Shown: in pieces, positions 46,632 through 54,610 of the stretch
Position numbering within the stretch: position 1 is the stretch's first letter
Layout: each line of letters begins with the position of its first letter
Source of the DNA: Algoriphagus chordae
Lineage (GTDB): Bacteria; Bacteroidota; Bacteroidia; Cytophagales; Cyclobacteriaceae
Length of the DNA: 64,000 bases
Assembly (NCBI RefSeq): GCF_003254055.1
Contig: NZ_QKZT01000002.1
Span: 343,135-407,134 of the forward strand
Reading direction: 5' to 3'
Made by a program: the position numbers and the translations under genes
Notes under the pieces: model-generated
Databases searched by the model: none
Seen by the model: the letters and a program-made list of their open reading frames with translations, nothing else
What the model was told of the DNA's origin: nothing

Positions 46632-47537
46632 TTACTTCTCCCCTTCTGATTCAATTCCTAAAATATAATTAGCTGCTTGATGGGCTTTTTGAGCAGCGTA
46701 GATCAGCATTTTTGGATCATCTTGCAACGGCTTCATCCATCCTTTTAGGTAAGCCAGCGAATTTTTGAAGTTGGCATCTTTGATTCCAGCATAAGCATTC
46801 AGGAAACTGGCTCCCATTTCCGCGATCAATTCTTCTTTCGAATATTCAACAGAGCCGTAGCCTACCAAAGCCGGTCTTTCTGAAAATCTACCCAAACGGC
46901 TACCATGTCCAGTCGAATGCAGCATTTCATGAAAAAGAACGGAATAGTACTGCTCGTCCCCTTTAAATGATTCCTTATTCGGCATATTGATATAATCAGC
47001 AGATGGACTGTAAAATGCGTCATCGCCATAATGAACAATTTTAGGACAATCGGAATATCCAGAAATAATCTGCTCACAAGTTTCAATTGGATTAAATACT
47101 CTCTCAGTGCTTTCATTTATGGAAAATTCGATTCCTTCAATTTGGTCGATGTTGAAAACTGTCCAGATAAACGGAGTGAACTTTCTTCCATAGAGATCCT
47201 CGTCTTCTCCAGCTTCATTTTTGGTTTGTCCTTTGACGAATTTGGAGATCTTCCAGAATACGACTTTGGTCCCTTTTTGGCCTTTTTTGATATTTCCTCC
47301 AAGCTGTTTCGCTTGTTTGAAAGTTAGAAAATAGGATTGGCTGAATTTTTTGGATATAGTCACCCATGCTAACCAAAGCGCATTGAACCCCAAATAAGGA
47401 CGATCTGAAGCAAAGTTTTTAGGGGCATTTTTCTGATCCCAAACTTGTTCCCAAGTAAGGTTTTCATTTTGGATACCCTCGATGATTTCATTGGTTACGG
47501 TTTCCGCTAGTTTGTTGAAGTTTTCCCAAGCTGTCAT
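46632..47537 (-). CDS. ArdC-family antirestriction protein
   Basis: 301-aa protein of the ArdC/zincin family. The N-terminal single-strand DNA-binding domain (about 1-125) has the pattern WENFNKLAETVTNEIIEGI, RPYLGFNALWLAW, then FKQAKQLGGNIKKGQKGTKVVFWK. The C-terminal zincin-like metallopeptidase domain has FHEMLHSTGHGSRL (zinc ligands near residues 202-210) and EELIAEMGASFL. ArdC-type proteins are carried by conjugative plasmids and integrated elements and protect incoming DNA from host restriction. Its presence marks this stretch as mobile-element-derived. It stands as a single minus-strand gene. Confidence 0.9.
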   Translation of the reverse strand: MTAWENFNKLAETVTNEIIEGIQNENLTWEQVWDQKNAPKNFASDRPYLGFNALWLAWVTISKKFSQSYFLTFKQAKQLGGNIKKGQKGTKVVFWKISKFVKGQTKNEAGEDEDLYGRKFTPFIWTVFNIDQIEGIEFSINESTERVFNPIETCEQIISGYSDCPKIVHYGDDAFYSPSADYINMPNKESFKGDEQYYSVLFHEMLHSTGHGSRLGRFSERPALVGYGSVEYSKEELIAEMGASFLNAYAGIKDANFKNSLAYLKGWMKPLQDDPKMLIYAAQKAHQAANYILGIESEGEK

Positions 47538-48453
47538 TTTAATTTTGTTTTAAGTGTTGAAAAAGAGCCAGCTAGCCCCAAAGAATCCCCCATCATATCC
47601 AAGGATGTAAGGAACATCGACCCGACAAATCCAGAGCTTTTCCCTGGAGTCAGTAGAGCTTGGTTTTTCTGGGAGAGTGGGGATATTTGGCTGAGTAGTG
47701 ACATTTTTTTTATCCACTGGTGTTGAGGTACCGACCGACAAGCATTTTCAGGAAAAGCTGGGGCTGGATAAGACAAAAACCTGAAGTGAAATGTCGGAGG
47801 CAGTTCGTAGGAAACCGTCATTTTGCGGAAGGGCAAAGCGGATTTTTGACGATTCCAGAATCAGGTTTTCACCTTTGCTTGGTTGGACGGTATAACACCA
47901 GTAAAAAACCAGAACAGATCAGACAACCCACTCGGAAGAAAAACTCTCCCTGACGGAAGGATTAGAAAAGCGAAAAATGGCTTGCCCCCCTAAAGGAGGA
48001 TTGGGTCACTTATTCGAGGAGCGGCTTTCCTCTGTTTCAGGCTTGACGGAACAGGGTAACTAAAGCGGATTGAATGTGTGGCTGTGTGGAGCTGAAAGCT
48101 ATTTGACTGCAGCGGAAGAATGGAGAGAAAAAAAATTGCTGTATGCGGAGAAATGGGGAAAGGTCACTGTCTATCTGAATGACCACCCCATTCCCAGACC
48201 TGTCGGGAATGGGTCAAGGAAAATGAAGTGAGACTGTGACCGTGGGGAAGAGTAAATCTCTTCAGGAATAAAGCGCAGCAAGAAGTCATTTGAAAAATGG
48301 TGCGCGAGTAGCGGTATGGATAGAGCGATTTACTATAGGGATTTAAAATTCAACTATTTACTGTAGCACAAACAAGAAATTTTTCGTCCTTTATAAAAAG
48401 ATTTTGAATTTTTAAAAGTCAATTTTCCATTTTCCCATTTAAACAAAAATCAT
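47538..48453. other. Long non-coding stretch after the ArdC gene start
   Basis: 916 bases without a credible gene. It contains the element GGCAGTTCGTAGGAAACC (47799-47816) that recurs near 63098. A perfect 9-bp inverted repeat with a 9-base loop is at 48187-48213 (CCCATTCCC/GGGAATGGG), inside what looks like coding debris (an Ala/Glu/Trp/Lys-rich reading frame near 48110-48220). Overall it resembles a decayed mobilisation or plasmid region and also holds the ardC promoter. Confidence 0.45.
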
Positions 48454-48932
48454 ATGAAAGCCAGAATCTTAATAAGCTTAATCTTCCTTACTATTTTCTT
48501 TTCATGTCAAGAAAATAGTAAGGAAGATGGGAACAGATTTTTGATGTGAATGGCCTTTATGAAGGCTACCACATTTTCGAATTTAAAGAAGATGGCACTT
48601 ATATTGGCGAAATGGCAGCTAGAACACTCGATACAAAAGAACTTATCGGCTATAGAGGTATTGAGGAAGGGATTTATGTGATAAACGAAAATAAGATTAC
48701 TATGACCCGAACAAAAGGATTCTCACGAAACATCAATGATCCTTCTTTTGTAGATGACAATTCCCCCTTTCCAACTTTTGTACCAAAAGATGCCCTTATA
48801 CCAGACAACGGGCCACAGGAAATTTATTATTGGATAGCAGATGATTTTTCAGAATTACGATTTATCTGTCCTGAAAATTCAGCCGATTACTGTGTAGAAT
48901 TTACTACTTATATCAAGGTAACTAACCCTTGA
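48454..48932 (+). pseudogene. Lipoprotein gene broken by a single-base frameshift
   Basis: An ATG at 48454 opens a clear lipoprotein signal (MKARILISLIFLTIFFSCQ, lipobox Cys18) and stops after 31 codons. The body continues one frame over as 128 codons (from about 48546: VNGLYEGYHIFEFKEDGTYIGEMAAR... CVEFTTYIKVTNP). The break is at a run of five T (48538-48542); a sixth T would join both parts as DGNRFFDVNGLYEG. The body looks like a small lipocalin-like beta domain. It is either a real pseudogene, a phase-variable gene or a sequencing slip. Confidence 0.7.
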
Positions 48933-49052
48933 CATCTAATGGTATAAAACATGCCGTGTTCAACTCCTAAGTGCTTCCCTAATTCCTTTTTTGCTTCTCT
49001 AAATTAGAACCTTGATTACCTTCTTAAAAAATATCAACAATGATTAGGTGAT

Positions 49053-49076
49053 AAAAAAGGGAGCCTAAAGCCTCCC
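49053..49076 (-). terminator. Terminator overlapping the radC-like stop codon
   Basis: On the minus strand the end of the RadC-like gene reads GGGAGGCTTTAGGCTCCC followed by TTTTTT. The hairpin includes the TAG stop (49065-49067), and the T-run gives an intrinsic terminator. Confidence 0.7.
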
Positions 49077-49526
49077 TTCATCTGCAAAAGAGAAATACCC
49101 TTCACTGGTTACGATGATATGGTCTAGGACAGGTAAATCCAAAAACTTCCCTGCTTCAACGAGTCGCTTGGTTAATCTCTCATCTTGGGAACTTGGAAGT
49201 AAATTTCCACTAGGATGATTGTGACCAAGGATTATCGATTGGCAGTTACTCTTTAACGCTGCTGCAAAAACCAACTTTGGATCAACGACCGTTCCGGCAG
49301 TTCCACCGTTTGAAATCTCTACAACTCCCAGAACTCTATTACCTCTGTTCAACAGGATGATTTTGAAGGATTCAATAAACTGGATTTTATCCTCTCCCCA
49401 AACTTCCTTGAAAATCTGGTATGCACAGTTGGAACTACTCACTTTTCGTGCTTTCAGAACATCAATTTTTGGCTTGTAAACTAGCTCGATTTCGGCGACT
49501 TGGGACTGTGTTTTGATCGTTTCCAT
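49065..49526 (-). CDS. RadC-like JAB-domain protein
   Basis: 153-aa single-domain protein of the RadC/JAB (MPN+) family. The metal-binding motif is GHNHPSGNLLPSSQDERLT (His-x-His and Asp, residues about 98-113), preceded by FAAALKSNCQSIIL and followed by LPVLDHIIVT. It lacks the N-terminal helix-hairpin-helix of full RadC, which is usual for copies carried on plasmids and integrative elements. The function is unclear; the family has a protease-like fold and is abundant in mobile DNA. It sits in the same accessory block as ArdC. Confidence 0.9.
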   Translation of the reverse strand: METIKTQSQVAEIELVYKPKIDVLKARKVSSSNCAYQIFKEVWGEDKIQFIESFKIILLNRGNRVLGVVEISNGGTAGTVVDPKLVFAAALKSNCQSIILGHNHPSGNLLPSSQDERLTKRLVEAGKFLDLPVLDHIIVTSEGYFSFADEGRL

Positions 49527-49817
49527 AATAATAACGGTTAGGAGTTAGAAATTAATTATGGTGCAACCCCAGCTTTTGAGTGATCAAGGCCAATTGGAAA
49601 CTGAATAAATGAAAGGTTGTGGGCAGGCGGTGTTTATGCGGTAGTCTATTGGCCGCTTCAGATGTGAAAAAGGTAATTTTGAAGCATTATTGATATCACT
49701 ACCAGTTTTTATAGTTCACTCTACATTATTCGTGGTGGCATTCAGGGGAAACCTTAGTATCTTAGGAATTTCCAAAAGCTGCAGCAATTTTTGAGTAGCC
49801 TCAAATAATTAAGTTAA
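49527..49817. promoter_or_regulatory. Divergent upstream region between radC-like gene and methyltransferase
   Basis: 291 bases with no ORF. It carries the promoters for the minus-strand RadC-like gene and the plus-strand defence island. No clear operator repeat is seen. Confidence 0.4.
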
Positions 49818-52583
49818 ATGAACATAGCCCAGATTGAATCCAACCTTCAAAATCTGATCAAGTCCTTTTCCAAAGAAACTTTCATTTACGATCTGCTATT
49901 GGCATACGGCCTGCCCAAAGCTTCCATCACCAGATTGCAGAAAGGAAACCTCAACTTGTCGAAATCAGAAGGCGAAATTTCCTGGAAAAAGAAACTTCGA
50001 TTCCAAGAAGAGTATTCTGCCGATTTGCATCTAACTATTTCTGAGCTAGCCCAGTCCATCAAGCATGAAGAGCGATTTGTAATCGTCACAGACTATGAGC
50101 TTTTTCTGGCTATAGATTCCAAAACAGGTGAAAAGCTGGATATAGAACTGGCAGAGCTACCGAAGCATTTTGATTTCTTTCTGCCTTGGGCTGGGATGGA
50201 AAAAGCCCAACACCGAAATGAGAATCCAGCTGATGTCAAGGCTGCAGAGCGAATGGCAAAGCTTTTTGACGAAATCAAAAAAGACAATCCCGTCAAAACA
50301 GAGGAAGATTCTCATGCCCTCAACGTCTTTTTGACCCGGCTTCTCTTTTGTTTTTTTGCTGAAGACACCCACATTTTTCAGGATGGGCAGTTTACAAATG
50401 CGATTAGCTCGCACACTGCTGTAGATGGCCATGATCTTCGTTCCTATCTGGAGAGTCTATTTGAAGTTTTGAATACCGCTTCAAAAGGTCGAAAAGATCT
50501 ACCCGCTTATTTAAACGCCTTCCCTTATGTCAATGGAGGCTTATTTAAAGATTCTTTTCAGGTACCTGAATTCAGCCGAAAATCGAGACAACTGATCATT
50601 GACGCTGGGGAGATGAACTGGAAGGATATCAATCCGGATATTTTCGGATCAATGTTCCAGGGTGTTATCGATCCGGAAAAAAGAGGAAGCTTGGGGGCGC
50701 ACTATACCTCTGTGCCCAATATCATGAAAGTCATCGAGCCACTCTTTCTGGATGAACTGAAGGAGGAGCTTGAAAAAGCAAAACACAATCCCAAAAAGCT
50801 CAACGAACTACTCTACCGTCTGAGTAAAATCAAAATCTTCGATCCGGCCTGTGGCAGTGGCAACTTCCTGATCATTGCCTACAAGGAACTCCGAAGACTG
50901 GAAATAGCGATTATCCATCACCTTCAGGACTTGCAAAAAGCTGCGGCTGGATTTAACAGTAAAAGCGAACAACTTTCCTTTATCCCTAAGGCTCAACTTA
51001 GCCTGGCTGCATCTTTTCAAGTAGAGTTGTTTTCCAGGATTCAGCTGAGCCAGTTTTTCGGGGTAGAGATCGATGACTTCGCCCATGAGATTGCACAACT
51101 ATCGCTCTGGCTGGCCGAGCATCAGATGAATGTGGAATTTTATCGGGAATTCGGAAAAACCAGCCCTACTCTACCACTAAAGGAAGCAGGTAAGATTGTT
51201 TGTGGAAATGCCTGCCGGTTAAAATGGGAGAAAGTTTGTCCAAAGAAAGAAGGCGATGAGATTTATATTTTGGGCAATCCACCCTATCTGGGAAAAAAAG
51301 AACAATTGGTGAACCACAAATTAGATATGCAGCTTGTCTTTAATTCTCAAGATGGATTTAAAAATTTAGACTATATATCGATTTGGTTCTTTTTGGCAGC
51401 AAAATATTGTTCAAACACTCCAAAATGTAAAGCCGCTTTTGTTTCCACAAATTCAATTTGTCAAGGTGAGCAAGTCGGAAATTTTTGGATCTTAATATTC
51501 TCACAAAACATTGAAATTATTTTTGCTCACACTTCTTTCATGTGGAAAAATAGTGCGAAAAGCAATGCAGGAGTTGCTGTGGTGATAGTTGGAATATCAG
51601 CAAAAAACGGCTCCATCAAAAAAATATATTCTTCAGGAAAAATCATACAAACACAAGAAATTAGCCCATATCTAACTTCAGGAACAACAACAATTGTAAC
51701 AAAAAGGTCTAGACCCCTTTCACAAATTCCTGAAATGACCAATGGAAGCATGGCGAATGATGATGGGAATTTCTTTATTGATCATGAAGAGTATATCCAG
51801 CTTCCTAGCCATTTAAAAGTATATTTTAGACAAATCCTTGGTGCCAGAGAATTGTTTTATTCTTTTAAAAGATATGCTTTATGGCTTAAAGATGAGGACA
51901 TTGAAAAGGCGTTGGAAATTGATCTAATAAAGTCAATCGTAAATAAAGTAGCCAAGTACCGAGCTGGAAGCACAAGAGAAGCCACTAGAAAACTAGCAAA
52001 TACCTCACACTTATTTGGAGAAATTCGACATAAGAGCGGTCAGGCATTAATTATTCCAGGCCTTTCAGCTGAAAAGCGAGACTATATACCAATAGACTTC
52101 TTAACTAATGGGGAAATCGTGAGTAATTTGGCCCAAGTTATTTTTGACTTTGATCCTTGGCTTTTTTCATTACTCAGTTCTAGGTTAAACATTGTGTGGG
52201 TTCGAGCTACATCTGGCTACTTTAAGAAGGACTTAAGGTATTCTCCTGTATTATCATATAATAACTTTCCTGTTCCCTATATTTCCGACCAACGAAAACA
52301 GGAAATCACCCAGTGTGTATTCCGTATCTTGGAAGAAAGGGAGCGGCATTCTGAAAAAACATTAGCACAGCTATATGATCCTGATAAAATGCCAGCCGGA
52401 TTGCGTGAAGCACATCGTCAAAATGACTTGGCTATTGAGCGATGCTACCGCAGTCGGCCGTTTGAGTCAGATGAAGAACGATTGGAATACCTCTTTAAAC
52501 TCTATGAGAAAATGATCGCAGAAGAGAAAGTAAAGGACTCCCTTTTTGAAAAAGAGAAAAAAGGAAGGAAAGTGAAAAAATGA
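49818..52583 (+). CDS. MmeI-like (type IIL family) adenine DNA methyltransferase
   Basis: 921 aa, close to MmeI length. The N-terminal segment ends LPKHFDFFLPWAG, then a helical spacer with LLFCFFAEDTHIF and GSMFQGVIDPEKRGSLGAHYTS. Methyltransferase motif I is IFDPACGSGNF at about 340-350, and motif IV NPPY near 487 is typical of N6-adenine enzymes. A target-recognition region follows (about 620-830), then the MmeI-type C-terminus (LYDPDKMPAGLREAHRQND). I do not find the D-x(n)-E-x-K nuclease signature that active type IIL enzymes carry in the first 100 residues, so this copy may only methylate. It overlaps the next gene by ATGA and heads the island. Confidence 0.88.
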   Translation: MNIAQIESNLQNLIKSFSKETFIYDLLLAYGLPKASITRLQKGNLNLSKSEGEISWKKKLRFQEEYSADLHLTISELAQSIKHEERFVIVTDYELFLAIDSKTGEKLDIELAELPKHFDFFLPWAGMEKAQHRNENPADVKAAERMAKLFDEIKKDNPVKTEEDSHALNVFLTRLLFCFFAEDTHIFQDGQFTNAISSHTAVDGHDLRSYLESLFEVLNTASKGRKDLPAYLNAFPYVNGGLFKDSFQVPEFSRKSRQLIIDAGEMNWKDINPDIFGSMFQGVIDPEKRGSLGAHYTSVPNIMKVIEPLFLDELKEELEKAKHNPKKLNELLYRLSKIKIFDPACGSGNFLIIAYKELRRLEIAIIHHLQDLQKAAAGFNSKSEQLSFIPKAQLSLAASFQVELFSRIQLSQFFGVEIDDFAHEIAQLSLWLAEHQMNVEFYREFGKTSPTLPLKEAGKIVCGNACRLKWEKVCPKKEGDEIYILGNPPYLGKKEQLVNHKLDMQLVFNSQDGFKNLDYISIWFFLAAKYCSNTPKCKAAFVSTNSICQGEQVGNFWILIFSQNIEIIFAHTSFMWKNSAKSNAGVAVVIVGISAKNGSIKKIYSSGKIIQTQEISPYLTSGTTTIVTKRSRPLSQIPEMTNGSMANDDGNFFIDHEEYIQLPSHLKVYFRQILGARELFYSFKRYALWLKDEDIEKALEIDLIKSIVNKVAKYRAGSTREATRKLANTSHLFGEIRHKSGQALIIPGLSAEKRDYIPIDFLTNGEIVSNLAQVIFDFDPWLFSLLSSRLNIVWVRATSGYFKKDLRYSPVLSYNNFPVPYISDQRKQEITQCVFRILEERERHSEKTLAQLYDPDKMPAGLREAHRQNDLAIERCYRSRPFESDEERLEYLFKLYEKMIAEEKVKDSLFEKEKKGRKVKK

Positions 52584-54028
52584 TGACAGACACTCAACTT
52601 AAAGAAACATTAAATGATTTAGTAAAGCTTCCTCGTGAGAGCGAATGGGTGGAGTTTAAGCTAAACTTTCATTCTCCTGAAGAAATTGGGGAACGAATAT
52701 CTGCATTGTCAAATGGTGCATGTATTCATAATCAACCCTATGGCTATTTAGTTTTTGGAGTGGAAGATAATACGCACATCATCAAGGGAACAACCTTCAA
52801 AGCTAAATCCCACAAAAAGAAAAATGAGGATCTAGAACATTGGCTTGCTACTCGGATAAATCCAAGGATTGACTTCCAAGTACATGAATTTGACTATGAT
52901 GCCACTCGCCATATATCCATCTATATCATCCCAGCAGCGAAAACTCAGCCGGTAGAATTTCTTCACCAAGCATATATCCGTATCAACACGATTACCAGGA
53001 AAATAAATGACTTCCCGGAAAAACAAGCTAAAATTTGGAAGAAAGAAAGTAAGCCTTTTGAAAAAGAAATTGCAATGGATAATCTCAGCGTATCTGATAT
53101 TACTCACTTTCTAAGTGCCGAGACTTATTTTGACCTAATGAAACTCCCCTATCCTTCCAGTGTAGATGGAGTAATTGCAAAGTTCATAGAGGAAGGATTA
53201 GTAGTAAAGCATAAGACCTATGCTATTACCAAATTGGGAGCTTTATTATTTGCCAAACAACTGAGAAATTTTGAAAGTACTGAGCGAAAGGCTGTAAGAG
53301 CAATCGTGTACAAAGGCAAGAATAAGGTCGAAACAGAGAGGGAACAGATGGGAGTAAAAGGATATGCACTGGGTTTTGAAGGTTTGGTGGAATGGGTAAA
53401 CAGTCAGCTTCCAGCAAATGAAGAAATAGGGAAAGCCTTGCGAACTGAAACTCGAATGTATCCAGAAATAGCTATTCGGGAACTAGTTGCAAATGCCCTT
53501 ATTCATCAGGACTTCTCTGTTAAAGGATTTCCTATGATTGAAGTATTCAGTGATCGCATAGAAATATCTAATCCTGGAAATCCATTGGTTACCCCTGAGC
53601 GTTTTATCGATGCATATCTTTCCCGAAATGAAAAGCTAGCAGATCTGATGCGTAGGATGGGCTTTTGTGAAGAAAAAGGAAGTGGATTAGATAAAGTGAT
53701 CTTCTATAATGAGCTCTATCAGTTACCTCCTATAAATGTAATTGTGGCAGAAAACAGGACTAGAGTTAGCATTTACCACTACAAATCTCTGAACAATTTG
53801 GATAAGAAAGAAAAGATTAGGGCATGCTATCAGCATGCTTGCCTAAAACACGTGTCAAATGAAAAGATGACAAACCAAAGTCTTAGGGATCGCTTCAAAA
53901 TCGAGGATCATAATTATTCAATTGCTTCGAGAATTATAAGGGACGCATTGGCTGAGGGAGTGATAAAAGAAGAGGATCCAGAAAACAAATCCAGAAAGTA
54001 TGCTAGCTATATCCCATTCTGGGCATAG
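52580..54028 (+). CDS. AlbA_2 (Schlafen-like) DNA/RNA-binding protein with ATP-binding C-domain
   Basis: 482 aa. Residues about 10-140 are an AlbA_2 domain: LPRESEWVEFKLNFHSPEEIGERISALSNGACI and GYLVFGVEDNTHIIKGT. Residues about 285-400 are the GHKL-type ATP-binding module found in this family (YPEIAIRELVANALIHQDFS, RIEISNPGNPL, EKGSGLDKV), and the last 60 residues resemble a winged helix. Such proteins are annotated as transcriptional regulators or as components of restriction-type systems. It is translationally coupled (4-base overlap) to the methyltransferase. It is immediately followed by the repeat-rich control region, making autoregulation at those repeats a reasonable idea. Confidence 0.85.
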   Translation: MMTDTQLKETLNDLVKLPRESEWVEFKLNFHSPEEIGERISALSNGACIHNQPYGYLVFGVEDNTHIIKGTTFKAKSHKKKNEDLEHWLATRINPRIDFQVHEFDYDATRHISIYIIPAAKTQPVEFLHQAYIRINTITRKINDFPEKQAKIWKKESKPFEKEIAMDNLSVSDITHFLSAETYFDLMKLPYPSSVDGVIAKFIEEGLVVKHKTYAITKLGALLFAKQLRNFESTERKAVRAIVYKGKNKVETEREQMGVKGYALGFEGLVEWVNSQLPANEEIGKALRTETRMYPEIAIRELVANALIHQDFSVKGFPMIEVFSDRIEISNPGNPLVTPERFIDAYLSRNEKLADLMRRMGFCEEKGSGLDKVIFYNELYQLPPINVIVAENRTRVSIYHYKSLNNLDKKEKIRACYQHACLKHVSNEKMTNQSLRDRFKIEDHNYSIASRIIRDALAEGVIKEEDPENKSRKYASYIPFWA

Positions 54029-54031
54029 ATC

Positions 54032-54411
54032 TTATGTGATCGTTATGTGATCATAGGGAATAAACATACAGTAAGCCGCTGATATTCAATAGAATTTTAT
54101 ATGAAGCTTATGTGATAAAAAATTAGAATCATGGCTGGATTGCTGATATTTGGATTTCCCTTAATTGTTGAAAAGACTTTGGCTAAAAAGAAATAAACTG
54201 AAAATAAATTATTTAAGAAGTGCCCTAGAACTCATTCAAGCCACTTTTTCTCTTTTTTCTTTAAAAACAAATAAAAATAAAGTCAGAGAATTGGACTGAA
54301 GTTTAGCAAGTGATGAGGTAGAATTCTTATGTGACGGTCATGTGATCCCTTAGCATTTTGATAAGTTAAAACACTGATAATCAGCCTAATTTTATGTGAT
54401 AGTTATGTGAT
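54032..54411 (+). repeat. TTATGTGAT repeats in pairs with 11-bp spacing
   Basis: Copies at 54032, 54043, 54108, 54327 (last base C), 54338 (TCATGTGAT), 54392 and 54403. Three pairs have exactly 11 bases between starts, about one helical turn, and one copy is single. The repeat family lies directly behind the AlbA_2 gene. This spacing fits side-by-side operator sites; it is not a CRISPR array. Confidence 0.8.
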
Positions 54412-54454
54412 AGGCAACAAAAAAACAAAGTGTATTGATAGATCAAAAAGTTCA

Positions 54455-54595
54455 TCTAATTCATTATTTAGCTCAGATGAATTAGACGGGATTTAGATAA
54501 ACTTTAGACGAAAACAAAATATATATTATTGATATCCAGATATTTATAGGTTTAAATTTAGACGATTTAGACGGATTTTAGACAAACTTTAGACC
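54455..54595 (+). repeat. TTTAGAC repeats with 9-11-bp spacing and a 10-bp inverted repeat
   Basis: TTAGACG-type words start at 54482, 54492 (TTTAGATA), 54503, 54557, 54566, 54577 and 54588, spaced 9-11 bases within two clusters. The last copy ends 15 bases before the helicase start codon. The inverted repeat TCTAATTCAT/ATGAATTAGA (54455-54464 and 54477-54486) overlaps the first copy. The position suggests direct control of helicase transcription or translation. Confidence 0.75.
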
Positions 54596-54610
54596 ATTAA
54601 CCTTTTTGAA

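Larger units (their letters stand above)
54029..54610 (+). promoter_or_regulatory. Repeat-rich control region upstream of the helicase gene
   Basis: 582 bases without an ORF, dividing the methyltransferase/AlbA_2 pair from the helicase/GIY-YIG/ATPase genes. It contains two separate families of short, regularly spaced repeats (listed individually) and a 10-bp inverted repeat. The helicase promoter must lie here. The architecture suggests cooperative binding by a regulator, so expression of the second half may be controlled separately from the methyltransferase. Confidence 0.6.

Noticed and set aside
47534..47836. 100-codon minus-strand frame upstream of ardC
   Set aside because: Its composition (Ser, Pro and Leu scatter) is not protein-like, and it overlaps the ardC leader and a dispersed repeat.
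49818..52583. PglX of a BREX system or DrmMII of DISARM
   Set aside because: The C-terminus (LYDPDKMPAGLREAHRQND) is the MmeI type, and none of the BREX (PglZ, BrxC) or DISARM (DrmA/B/C) partners is nearby.
54029..54610. Repeat region as a CRISPR array
   Set aside because: The repeats are 8-9 bases with 1-3-base gaps inside pairs and irregular distances between pairs; there is no leader and no cas genes.
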